Below, one piece after another: positions 1-6,918 of a stretch of 64,000 nucleotides of DNA. Numbering within the stretch: the first letter of the stretch is position 1; every line of letters starts with the position of its first letter. Source of the stretch: JAAYCI01 sp964370045 (GTDB lineage: Bacteria > Bacillota > Clostridia > Oscillospirales > Ruminococcaceae); NCBI GenBank assembly GCA_964370045.1, contig CAYJGZ010000014.1:7075-71074 (forward strand), written 5' to 3'. The notes beneath the pieces are model-generated. The model worked only from the letters and a program-made list of their open reading frames with translations, ran no database searches and had not been told where the DNA came from. Made by a program: the position numbers and the translations under genes.

Positions 1-14
1 ATTGATGTAGTTTA

Positions 15-43
15 TTCATATGTAAAATATTTAGATGTATAAT
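15..43 (+). promoter_or_regulatory. putative promoter of argD
   Basis: A -10 hexamer TATAAT lies at 38-43, with a weak -35 TTCATA at 15-20 and a 17-base spacer. The surrounding A+T-rich sequence contains half-sites resembling ARG boxes (ATTCATA, AATTGAA), which would fit ArgR control, but no complete operator can be claimed by eye. Confidence 0.4.
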
Positions 44-112
44 TGAAATATGATGATTTTACATCAATAAATACATTAACAACAAAACACACGAACAAAC
101 GAGGAAAATTTT

Positions 113-1300
113 ATGACAAGCGAGAAAATTAAGGCGATAGATTCGCAGTATGTACTGCCTACATACGCAAGGCAAGATTTGTGCCTTGTGAAGGGTAAGG
201 GCTGTCAAGTTTGGGATGCCGAGGGCAACGAGTACTTGGATTTTGGCAGTGGCATAGGCGTGAACAGCTTGGGCTGGGCGGATGACGCATGGCAAAATGC
301 GGTGGCACAGCAGGCGGCCACGCTACAGCACACAAGCAACCTTTACTACACCATCCCCGGCGCAAAATTGGCCGAGGCACTGTGCGAAAAAACAGGCATG
401 GACAAGGTGTTTTTTGGCAACAGCGGCGCTGAGGCAAACGAAGGCGCTATAAAGGCGGCACGCAAGTACAGCCACATGAAATACGGCAAGGGAAGGCATG
501 TTATTGTTGCATTGCAAAACTCCTTTCACGGGCGCACCATGGCAACACTCAGCGCCACGGGTCAGGATGTTTTTCACCAGCACTTTTTTCCGTTTGTGGA
601 GGGCTTTGTGCACGTACCTGTGGGAGATTTGGCCGCACTTGAGGCGGCACTCACGCCCGAGGTGTGCGCTGTTTTGGCGGAGCCAATCCAGGGCGAGGGC
701 GGTGTTGTGCCGCTGGGCGCAGAATATCTGCAGACAGTGCAGGCGCTGTGCCGTAAAAAAGACATACTGCTCGTGATGGACGAAGTTCAGACGGGCGTTG
801 GGCGTAGCGGTGCATTCTTGGCAAGCACCAAGGCAGGTATCTCACCCGATATAGTCAGCCTTGCAAAAGGACTGGGTGGCGGCCTGCCCATAGGCGCCGT
901 ACTGCTTGCGAAAACATGTTCCGACGCACTGGGCAAGGGCGACCACGCCACGACTTTTGGGGCAAACCCTGTTTGCTGTGCGGGTGCGCTGCAGGTGATG
1001 GAGCGCATGACGGACGACTTTTTGGCGCAGGTAGGTAAAAAAGGCGAGCTACTGCGCGAAAAGCTGAAAAGCCTGCCGGGCGTACAGCAGGTGAGCGGCG
1101 ATGGCCTGATGCTGGGAATCACGTTTGAAGAGTCTGTCGAGGCAGCAAAGGTGAACAGCATGGCGATGAAAAAAGGCCTTTTGTGCCTCACCGCAAAGCA
1201 CCGCCTACGCCTTTTGCCCCCGCTTGTGATAACCGAAGCGGAAATAGAAAAGGGCATAGCCATACTTGAGGATGTGCTGAAAGAGCTTGCGAACGGGTAG
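113..1300 (+). CDS. argD: acetylornithine aminotransferase
   Basis: Class III PLP-dependent aminotransferase of 395 aa that converts N-acetylglutamate semialdehyde to N-acetylornithine in cytosolic arginine synthesis. Visible family marks are NSGAEANE (cofactor phosphate region), MDEVQTGVGRSG with the PLP-contacting Asp, and SLAKGLGGG, whose Lys252 should form the Schiff base. Length is normal. The ATG at 113 follows a GAGG Shine-Dalgarno ten bases upstream. argF follows after about 210 bp, so the two are probably co-regulated arginine genes, although two strong hairpins separate them. The close relatives ornithine and succinylornithine aminotransferase cannot be fully excluded from sequence, but the argF neighbour favours ArgD. 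Confidence 0.93.
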   Translation: MTSEKIKAIDSQYVLPTYARQDLCLVKGKGCQVWDAEGNEYLDFGSGIGVNSLGWADDAWQNAVAQQAATLQHTSNLYYTIPGAKLAEALCEKTGMDKVFFGNSGAEANEGAIKAARKYSHMKYGKGRHVIVALQNSFHGRTMATLSATGQDVFHQHFFPFVEGFVHVPVGDLAALEAALTPEVCAVLAEPIQGEGGVVPLGAEYLQTVQALCRKKDILLVMDEVQTGVGRSGAFLASTKAGISPDIVSLAKGLGGGLPIGAVLLAKTCSDALGKGDHATTFGANPVCCAGALQVMERMTDDFLAQVGKKGELLREKLKSLPGVQQVSGDGLMLGITFEESVEAAKVNSMAMKKGLLCLTAKHRLRLLPPLVITEAEIEKGIAILEDVLKELANG

Positions 1301-1358
1301 TGCTCGCATCTTTTGATAAATAAACTGCGACATTTGCCTACAAACACCGAAACGGAGG

Positions 1359-1390
1359 TTAATAGTTTGAAACAAGTTTCAAACTATTAA
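1359..1390. repeat. perfect 32-bp palindrome between argD and argF
   Basis: The arms TTAATAGTTTGAAAC and GTTTCAAACTATTAA are perfect 15-base complements separated by AA. There is no T-run after the 3' arm (CTCTAAAA follows), so it does not look like an ordinary terminator. It may be a protein-binding site or a processing hairpin in the argD-argF transcript. Confidence 0.7.
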
Positions 1391-1420
1391 CTCTAAAATC
1401 TTAACTCTAAAATCAATAAT

Positions 1421-1456
1421 GCTCTTATCATTCCTTGTGCTTCGCATGATAAGAGC
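1421..1456. repeat. second hairpin in the argF leader
   Basis: GCTCTTATCAT (1421-1431) pairs perfectly with ATGATAAGAGC (1446-1456) around a 14-base loop. It ends 54 bases before the argF start. Together with the palindrome at 1359 it makes the argF 5' region unusually structured. No T-run follows. Confidence 0.6.
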
Positions 1457-1510
1457 CGCATATTTAATTAAATTTTGTGCCGATGCGAAGCGGCGGAATG
1501 GAGCATTATT

Positions 1511-2425
1511 ATGACACAAAAACATCTTTTGACACTGCTGGACTGGACAAAGGAGGACATAATCCAAACGCTGGACCTTGCGGACAAGCTGAAAGCGGAA
1601 CAAAAGGCAGGGGTTGTAAATCGTTCTTTGGTGGGCAAGTCTATTGCGCTGGTGTTTAGCAAGTCTTCCACACGCACACGGTGCAGTTTTGATGTGGGTG
1701 TCTACCAGCTGGGCGGCCACAGCGTGACACTTAGTAGCGCCGAAAGCCAGATAGGCAGAGGCGAGCCGATACAGGACACCGCAAGGGTGCTGGGGCGCTA
1801 TTTTGACGGCATTATGATACGTACCTACAAGCAAAGCGACATTGAGGCGCTGGCAGAGTACTCGGGCGTGCCTGTTATCAACGGCCTTTCGGACGATTAC
1901 CATCCCTGCCAAATTCTTGCGGATTTGCAAACTATCCGTGCGCACAAAGGCCGCCTTGAGGGGCTAAAGCTTGCATGGATAGGCGACGGCAACAACGTGG
2001 CGGCCTCCATGATTATAGGTGCGCTGAAGTGTGGCGTGCAGGTTTCGGCGGCATGCCCAGAGGGATATACTCCCTCGGATGCGGTGCTGAACTTTGCAAA
2101 AGAGCATGGTGGCTTTACGCTCACGCACGACCCAAAAGAGGCGGCGAAGGATGCGGATGTGCTCGTGACGGATGTTTTTGCAAGCATGGGCCAGGAAGAA
2201 GAGGCGGCAGCACGCCTAAAGGCGTTTGAGGGCTACCAGCTGAACAGCCAGCTAATGCAACTGGCAAAGGCGGATGCCATGGTGCAACACTGCCTGCCCG
2301 CACACCGTGAGGAGGAAATCACCGCCGAAGTGTTTGAGGCGCACGCAAAAGAAATATTTGACGAGGCGGAAAATCGACTGCACGCCCAAAAAGCCGTAAT
2401 GGCACAGCTGTTTGGCAAAGTGTAA
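1511..2425 (+). CDS. argF: ornithine carbamoyltransferase
   Basis: Makes citrulline from ornithine and carbamoyl phosphate. The family carbamoyl-phosphate loop SKSSTRTR, the ornithine-site motif HCLPAHR and the C-terminal EAENRLHAQKAVM are all present. I chose the ATG at 1511 (304 aa, the normal size) rather than the in-frame ATG at 1475, because TGGAG lies just upstream of 1511 and family proteins begin close to the KHLLTLLDW segment. It is the second arginine gene after argD, and a terminator follows its stop. Confidence 0.93.
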   Translation: MTQKHLLTLLDWTKEDIIQTLDLADKLKAEQKAGVVNRSLVGKSIALVFSKSSTRTRCSFDVGVYQLGGHSVTLSSAESQIGRGEPIQDTARVLGRYFDGIMIRTYKQSDIEALAEYSGVPVINGLSDDYHPCQILADLQTIRAHKGRLEGLKLAWIGDGNNVAASMIIGALKCGVQVSAACPEGYTPSDAVLNFAKEHGGFTLTHDPKEAAKDADVLVTDVFASMGQEEEAAARLKAFEGYQLNSQLMQLAKADAMVQHCLPAHREEEITAEVFEAHAKEIFDEAENRLHAQKAVMAQLFGKV

Positions 2426-2460
2426 CCGCTGAAAAATAGCAATATAGTGTGTTTTAGAGA

Positions 2461-2498
2461 AACCTTGTGGGTGCTACTACGTGCTCGCAAGGTTTTTT
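2461..2498 (+). terminator. argF terminator
   Basis: AACCTTG (2461-2467) pairs with CAAGGTT (2488-2494) and a run of T follows. It is a typical Rho-independent terminator 36 bases after argF. Confidence 0.85.
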
Positions 2499-2561
2499 AT
2501 GAAATGCGATGAAAGTGTTTTACATAGTAGTGGTATGGTGATTATTTAGCGATATTTCGCT

Positions 2562-2674
2562 GGGAGCGGATACATAGAAATGGTTTAGAATAAGCTAAGT
2601 GCAAGAAGAAGGCGCTATCTCCGCCGCAGGCGGCGGAGATAGCAAAAAACTAAATTACCGCATTTGCCCACATA
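2562..2674 (-). repeat. dispersed palindromic element, copy A
   Basis: First of eight copies and the only one in reverse orientation. Read on the minus strand it begins ATGTGGGCAAATGCGG, has a central hairpin built on TATCTCCGCCG/CGGCGGAGATA, then the shared segment CTTCTTGCACTTAGC and the end TATGTATCCGCTCCC. It fills most of the argF to 2794 intergenic space. Confidence 0.85.
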
Positions 2675-2690
2675 TTTTCGATGTGAAAAG

Positions 2691-2719
2691 ATGACAATGC
2701 CGATGAAATTGTATATAAT
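2691..2719 (+). promoter_or_regulatory. putative promoter for the repeat-rich membrane protein
   Basis: ATGACA (2691-2696), a 17-base spacer and TATAAT (2714-2719). The start codon follows 75 bases after the -10. Confidence 0.55.
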
Positions 2720-2793
2720 AAGAATATGTATGACAAAACTTACTTCGTTGTGTACTTTGTGAGAGTGCAGCAAAGAAAGGAACTCGCAAAATC

Positions 2794-4358
2794 ATGGACA
2801 ATAACTTTAACCCGAATTTGCCTCAGGGAAACTACGGCCAGCCTCAAGACGCTCCGCAACATAATTTGTCCCAGCAAAACCAGGGACAGCCGTCTGTAGC
2901 ACCTGCACCGACGCAAGCACAACAGGGCGCTTACGGAGCACCGCAACAGCGTCCGCCTGTTTCGCCTGCGCCGACGCAAGCACCACAAGGCGCTTATGGA
3001 GCACCGCAACAGCGTCCGCCTGTTTCGCCTGNNNNNNNNNNNNNNNNNNNNNNNNNNNNNNNNNNNNNNNNNNNNNNNNNNNNNNNNNNNNNNNNNNNNN
3101 NNNNNNNNNNNNNNNNNNNNNNNNNNNNNNNCGTCCGCCTGTTTCGCCTGCACCGACGCAAGCACCACAAGGCGCTTATGGAGCACCGCAGCAGCAACCT
3201 CCCGTAGCACCTGCGCCCCAGCAAGCACCACAGGGTGCTTACGGAGCACAGCAGCAGCCCCCATCCTCGCCGATTCCTGCGCCGACACAGAGCCCCCCAA
3301 GCTCTACACCGACACAGCAGGGCATGGCAGGCGGATACGGCGGCGGAAATTACCCCCCTCCACCACCTCCGCCGCCCCTTCGCAAAAAAAGCAAAGCGCC
3401 CATGATAATCATAATATGTGTGGCGGCCGCTTTGCTTGTGGGTGCGGCTGTGGTATTGTTCGTTATGTTTGGCATGGGTGGCGGCTCGACATCTACGGGT
3501 ACTGCAGGTGGCGGCACTGCGCAGGGTGGGCAGGCAAGCGGCTCGTACAACGAGCTTGTGAGTACAATTTGTTCAGCACAAACACCCTCGGAGGTTGTTT
3601 CCTATCGCAGTGTGCTTGATGGGTTTGTGTCCGCAAACCCGAACACTACGGTGAGCAGTGAGCTATTTGACCTAATGGAGGCGAGCGAGCGATATATGGC
3701 GGCATCCTCGGATGATGAGGCACGGTATATCGATATGCTAACCGGGATGAATATGCTTCAAGGCTCCTCAAATTCCGAGATTGCGCAGTGTGCGAGTGTG
3801 ATAAGAAGCTATGTGGACAGCGAGTATGACGCTTACCTCGCCTCAATTCATACAGCGCCTACCCCTGCGCCTACGCCGACACCCACCCCGACGCCCACCC
3901 CAACACCAACCACTCCGACGGATACGGGTGAAATTCCGTATACGGAGGAGGACCCCTTTGCGGAGGTTATCGACACCGAAAGCGGTGCGGGTGGGTATTC
4001 GTTCACCTTTACGAACACGAGCGATAAGACCATCGTGTACTTTGAGGTGATTACGGTTTGCTACGATGAAAACTATAATCCCATCACAGGGTCGATGTGG
4101 GGAGACTACAACATTGAGTGGGGTGCGGATGACCCGGTATTAGGCCCCGGAGAGCAGCACACCCCCGATGAGCATGGATACTGGGAGTTTGAAAACGCAT
4201 ACGGCGCCGCGATAGCCGTTCCGTTTATCAACTATATCGAGTATGATGACGGCAGTAGCTGGGGCGTTACAAACCCTGATGCGTTTGAGCTGGATTCGGC
4301 CATGATGTCCTTTGTTGAGGAGTGCATTGCGGTGTCGGATATGCTGGTGTACGGTTAG
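2794..4358 (+). CDS. Pro/Gln-rich repeat membrane protein, interrupted by an assembly gap
   Basis: One gene read in two frames because 100 N replace part of it. The N-terminal part (from ATG 2794) is low-complexity with tandem units of 21 residues (PAPTQAPQGAYGAPQQRPPVS, 63 bp). The same repeat resumes after the gap and runs to a GGYGGGNYPPPP tract. A basic patch and one transmembrane helix (about 3397-3475) follow, then a presumed extracellular part with a helical segment, a Pro-Thr linker of PT repeats and a C-terminal beta-rich domain (about 3930-4358) resembling FxLYD/DUF5780-like stalk domains. The KKSK before the helix suggests a cytoplasmic N-terminus. Function is unknown; a surface or envelope-associated anchor is likely. 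The frame shift across the gap comes from its arbitrary length and is not a real mutation. Confidence 0.75.
2925..3238 (+). repeat. 63-bp tandem repeat within the membrane protein
   Basis: Units encoding QGAYGAPQQ-R/Q-PPV-S/A-PAPTQAP recur on both sides of the N run. The sequence immediately before the gap (CGTCCGCCTGTTTCGCCTG) is the same as that immediately after it, as expected when an assembler collapses a tandem array. True copy number is unknown. Confidence 0.85.
3032..3131. other. assembly gap (100 N)
   Basis: Exactly 100 unresolved bases, the conventional length for a gap of unknown size, placed inside the tandem repeat. Confidence 0.98.
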
Positions 4359-4396
4359 TGGCTCAATAATCGCTGTATAATGTTTACACAAAAAGT

Positions 4397-4442
4397 CACC
4401 CCTAAAGCAACGCACAAAGCGGATGCTTTGGGGGTGTTTTTT
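4397..4442 (+). terminator. terminator after the repeat protein
   Basis: CACCCCTAAAGCA pairs with TGCTTTGGGGGTG, followed by six T. It ends the transcript of the gene at 2794-4358 and lies before the convergent HxlR gene. Confidence 0.85.
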
Positions 4443-4479
4443 GCTTGAGCGCAAGGCGGATTTTTTTAGCGCAATAGCG

Positions 4480-4812
4480 TCACCTAAAATGCTTTTCCCA
4501 TGTGGCGAGCTGCCCGAGCAGGGGCAGGAGCGCCTTGGACTTTTCCGTCAAAAAATACTCGACACGCAGGGGCATTTCGGCATATTGCACACGGGTAATC
4601 ATGTTGTGCTTTTCCAGTTCTTTCAAGGTGGAGGCGAGCATGGTGTCGGTGATGCCCTGCACCTTTTTGGAAAGCAGGCTGTAGCGTGCCCCATTGCTGT
4701 TTGCGATTACGCATATAATCGGAATTTTCCACTTGCCGCCTATAAGTTTCAGTGCGTTTTGAAGCGGACACAGTGTGTCGCACGGGCAGGCATTCTGTTT
4801 GCAGTCACTCAT
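4480..4812 (-). CDS. HxlR-family transcriptional regulator
   Basis: 110-aa winged-helix regulator. The family core is evident: an LKLIGGKWKI entry helix, then the recognition region with GITDTMLASTLKELEK and the wing RVEYFLTEKSKAL. The N-terminus is cysteine-rich (Cys4, Cys8/9, Cys11 and Cys15 area of MSDCKQNACPCDTLC), recalling redox- or electrophile-sensing HxlR members such as YodB and QorR. The start at 4812 is preceded by AGGAGGTAAGC at ideal distance; the upstream in-frame ATG at 4866 would lie in the promoter region. It is divergent from the flavin-type gene at 4942 and probably represses it and itself through the inverted repeat at 4880-4918. Confidence 0.88.
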   Translation of the reverse strand: MSDCKQNACPCDTLCPLQNALKLIGGKWKIPIICVIANSNGARYSLLSKKVQGITDTMLASTLKELEKHNMITRVQYAEMPLRVEYFLTEKSKALLPLLGQLATWEKHFR

Positions 4813-4879
4813 GTTTAGCTTACCTCCTACTAAAAAACTGCGATATTGCAAATAAGCACTTGCCATGTTATAAATATAC

Positions 4880-4918
4880 TTACTAAGAAAAACAAAGTCA
4901 ATAGTAAATTCTTAGTAA
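4880..4918. promoter_or_regulatory. putative HxlR operator
   Basis: TTACTAAG (4880-4887) and CTTAGTAA (4911-4918) form a perfect inverted repeat between the divergent HxlR gene and its target, with an extra AGTAAAT half-site in between. The position fits an autoregulatory operator. Confidence 0.5.
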
Positions 4919-4941
4919 ATATATTTTAGGAGGAAGAGCAA

Positions 4942-5337
4942 ATGAAAGGCTTGGAAAATGTAAAGGCATTATTCACAGACCCTGCGGCCGCAAAAATTAT
5001 ATCCACAATTTCGGCGGATGGAGAACTGCACTCAATCGTGGCAGGCTCGGTGGCTGTATTGGACGATGATACGCTTGCTTTTGCGGAAGTGTTCATGAAA
5101 AAGACCTCGCAAAACCTAAAAGACAACGGAAAGCTTGTCATCCTTGCGGAAAAGGGCATGGAGTCCTACCTTGTGAACGCAACACAGCCAAAACGTCATA
5201 CGGATGACGAAATTTTCAAAGCACTGGCCGCAAAGTTTGCCGAGATGAAAATTCCGGTAGCCGCCGTGTGGACCTGCACAATAGATAAAATCTTTAATCA
5301 AGGGGCAAACCCCGAGGCGGGAACACAGCTGTATTAA
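4942..5337 (+). CDS. pyridoxamine 5'-phosphate oxidase-like flavin protein
   Basis: 131-aa single-domain protein with the split-barrel pattern of FMN-binding PNPOx-like proteins: ISTISADGELHSIVAG in the first strands, LAFAEVFMKKTSQNLKDNGKLVILAE in the middle, and a C-terminal helix. AGGAGG lies eight bases upstream of the ATG. It is divergent from an HxlR regulator with a cysteine-rich N-terminus, an arrangement common for small oxidoreductases induced by quinones or electrophiles. The substrate is unknown and the flavin assignment rests on fold resemblance only. Confidence 0.7.
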   Translation: MKGLENVKALFTDPAAAKIISTISADGELHSIVAGSVAVLDDDTLAFAEVFMKKTSQNLKDNGKLVILAEKGMESYLVNATQPKRHTDDEIFKALAAKFAEMKIPVAAVWTCTIDKIFNQGANPEAGTQLY

Positions 5338-5344
5338 AACATTC

Positions 5345-5463
5345 GGGTGTGGTTAAACACAGTGATTTTTTTGGTATATCCTCCCCCGCCTACGGCGGGG
5401 GAGGATATACCGTTTTCTTCTCGCATTTAGCGTATTCTAAATGACCTTTATGTGTCCACTCAC
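5345..5463 (+). repeat. dispersed palindromic element, copy B
   Basis: Begins GGGTGTGGTTAAACACAGTG seven bases after the flavin gene stop. It has a central hairpin GGTATATCCTCCCCCGCC/GGCGGGGGAGGATATACC and then ends TTATGTGTCCACTCA. Relative to copy D, CCTCC has been added in one arm with the matching GGAGG in the other. Confidence 0.88.
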
Positions 5464-5489
5464 AAATATTCTACAAAAAAGCACAAGCA

Positions 5490-5521
5490 AAGGGCAGGCG
5501 GTAAACACACCGCCTGCCCTT
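5490..5521. terminator. bidirectional terminator, xdhC side
   Basis: AAGGGCAGGCGG pairs perfectly with CCGCCTGCCCTT. Read on the minus strand it follows xdhC and is followed by T-rich sequence, so it should end the xdhABC transcript. Confidence 0.8.
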
Positions 5522-5548
5522 GAGTTTTATTCGCACTATCGCATTAAA

Positions 5549-6037
5549 TTATCCCTCACCGCTCGTCACCGAGTAGGCGACACCCGCCACCCGCTCCACT
5601 GCGTTTAGGATGTTTTGGTAGCCTGTGCACCTGCACAGATGCCCCGAAATAAGCTTGCGCAGTTCCTCGCGTGTGTATTTTTTGCCGCTACCCACAAGCT
5701 CCACCGCCGTCATGATAAGCCCCGGTGTGCAAAAGCCGCACTGTATTGCCGCCTCATCCACAAAAGCCTGCTGAACAGCGCTAAGCTCGCCGTTTGGCCC
5801 TGTGATGCCCTCCACAGTGAGGATGCTCTTGCCCTCTGCCCATACGGCAAGGTAGATGCAGCTGTCGATGCTTTTGCCCTCAACAAGCACGGTACATGCG
5901 CCGCACTCGCCCACTTCGCACCCTTTTTTGACGCTCGTAAGCTGTAAGCGATTGCGCAGTGTGTCCGCAAGGCTCTCTCGCTCATCCACGGCAAGCTCAC
6001 ATAGCTTGCCGTTTACTGTCATGGAAATAATTTTCAC
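5549..6037 (-). CDS. xdhC: xanthine dehydrogenase-type iron-sulfur subunit
   Basis: 162-aa subunit with two [2Fe-2S] clusters. The plant-ferredoxin-like cluster uses Cys40, Cys45, Cys48 and Cys60 (GCEVGECGACTV...C). The all-helical second cluster uses Cys100, Cys103, Cys135 and Cys137 (QCGFCTPG and CRCTGYQNIL). It carries electrons between the molybdenum site and FAD. Its start overlaps the stop of the FAD-subunit gene by four bases (ATGA), so translation is coupled. The symbol follows E. coli xdhABC order (Mo, FAD, Fe-S), which matches here. Confidence 0.93.
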   Translation of the reverse strand: MKIISMTVNGKLCELAVDERESLADTLRNRLQLTSVKKGCEVGECGACTVLVEGKSIDSCIYLAVWAEGKSILTVEGITGPNGELSAVQQAFVDEAAIQCGFCTPGLIMTAVELVGSGKKYTREELRKLISGHLCRCTGYQNILNAVERVAGVAYSVTSGEG

Positions 6038-6918
6038 AGTGCCACTCCTCCCGCCTTGATAATAGCCTCTCTCACCGCCCGAGCGGACAGCTCGTATATC
6101 AGCTGCTGACGAAACTCCTTGCTTGCACGCCAGCTGTCACGTGGACTTGTTTGCTGCAAAGCACCCTGTCCCACCTCGCAAAGTAGCTGTGGGCATATGC
6201 TCGCCCCACGCAGCTTTTCCTCGATGGCACGGCATCTAATGGGCACAGGGGAGGCCACGCCGAACGCAAGCCGTAAATCGCAAATGCTCTTTTTGTCCTG
6301 CGAAAGCTTTAGGTGCACCGCACAGCTTAGCGTTGCGATATCCATTGCGTTACGACGTGCATACTTTGTGTAGTGGCCGAAGTAGCCCACGTAGTCTTTT
6401 GGTGCGATGCGTATGCCCGTGAGAAGCTCGCCCTGCTTTAGAGACACACGGGAAGGCCCCTCGTAAAACTCCTCCTGCGGAACATGCCGCACGCCCTCTT
6501 CGCCCGTGATTTCCAAAACTGCGTTCAGCGTGAGCAGGGTAGGGGCGGAGTCTGCACTGGTGACACCGTTGCAGATGTTGCCGCCTATCGTGCCGATGTT
6601 GCGCAGCTGTGGGCCGCCTGCTTGGTCGGTGGCAAAGCCGAGGGTGGGGATGTGCTTTTGCACAAGCGGATGCTGTGTCACCTCCGCAAAGGTGGACAGC
6701 GGACGGATAAGTATACTGCCGTCAGCCTCCTGTGATATGCCCTTTAGCTCTGGGATTTCACGTATAGACACAAGATTTCTGCCTGCGAGCTTTCCCTCGC
6801 GTATCTGTATCAGCACGTCGCTTCCGCCTGCTATTATGAGCGCCGAGGGGTCCTGCACAAGTGCGTTTACAGCTTCGTTTACGCTGTTTGCGATGGTGAT
6901 GTTTTCTATGTCAAACAT
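6034..6918 (-). CDS. xdhB: xanthine dehydrogenase-type FAD-binding subunit
   Basis: 294-aa flavin subunit of the CO-dehydrogenase-M/XdhB family. The N-terminal FAD domain shows LIIAGGSDVLIQIR and the second FAD loop TIGGNICNGVTSADSAP; a C-terminal domain follows (about residues 180-290). It passes electrons from the Fe-S subunit to NAD+ or another acceptor. It overlaps the Mo-subunit stop by eight bases upstream and xdhC by four bases downstream, showing one operon. Confidence 0.92.
   Translation of the reverse strand: MFDIENITIANSVNEAVNALVQDPSALIIAGGSDVLIQIREGKLAGRNLVSIREIPELKGISQEADGSILIRPLSTFAEVTQHPLVQKHIPTLGFATDQAGGPQLRNIGTIGGNICNGVTSADSAPTLLTLNAVLEITGEEGVRHVPQEEFYEGPSRVSLKQGELLTGIRIAPKDYVGYFGHYTKYARRNAMDIATLSCAVHLKLSQDKKSICDLRLAFGVASPVPIRCRAIEEKLRGASICPQLLCEVGQGALQQTSPRDSWRASKEFRQQLIYELSARAVREAIIKAGGVAL

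Noticed and set aside
3840..3930. PT-repeat DNA as a separate tandem repeat or CRISPR-like locus
   Set aside because: It is the coding sequence for a Pro-Thr linker in frame with the membrane protein.
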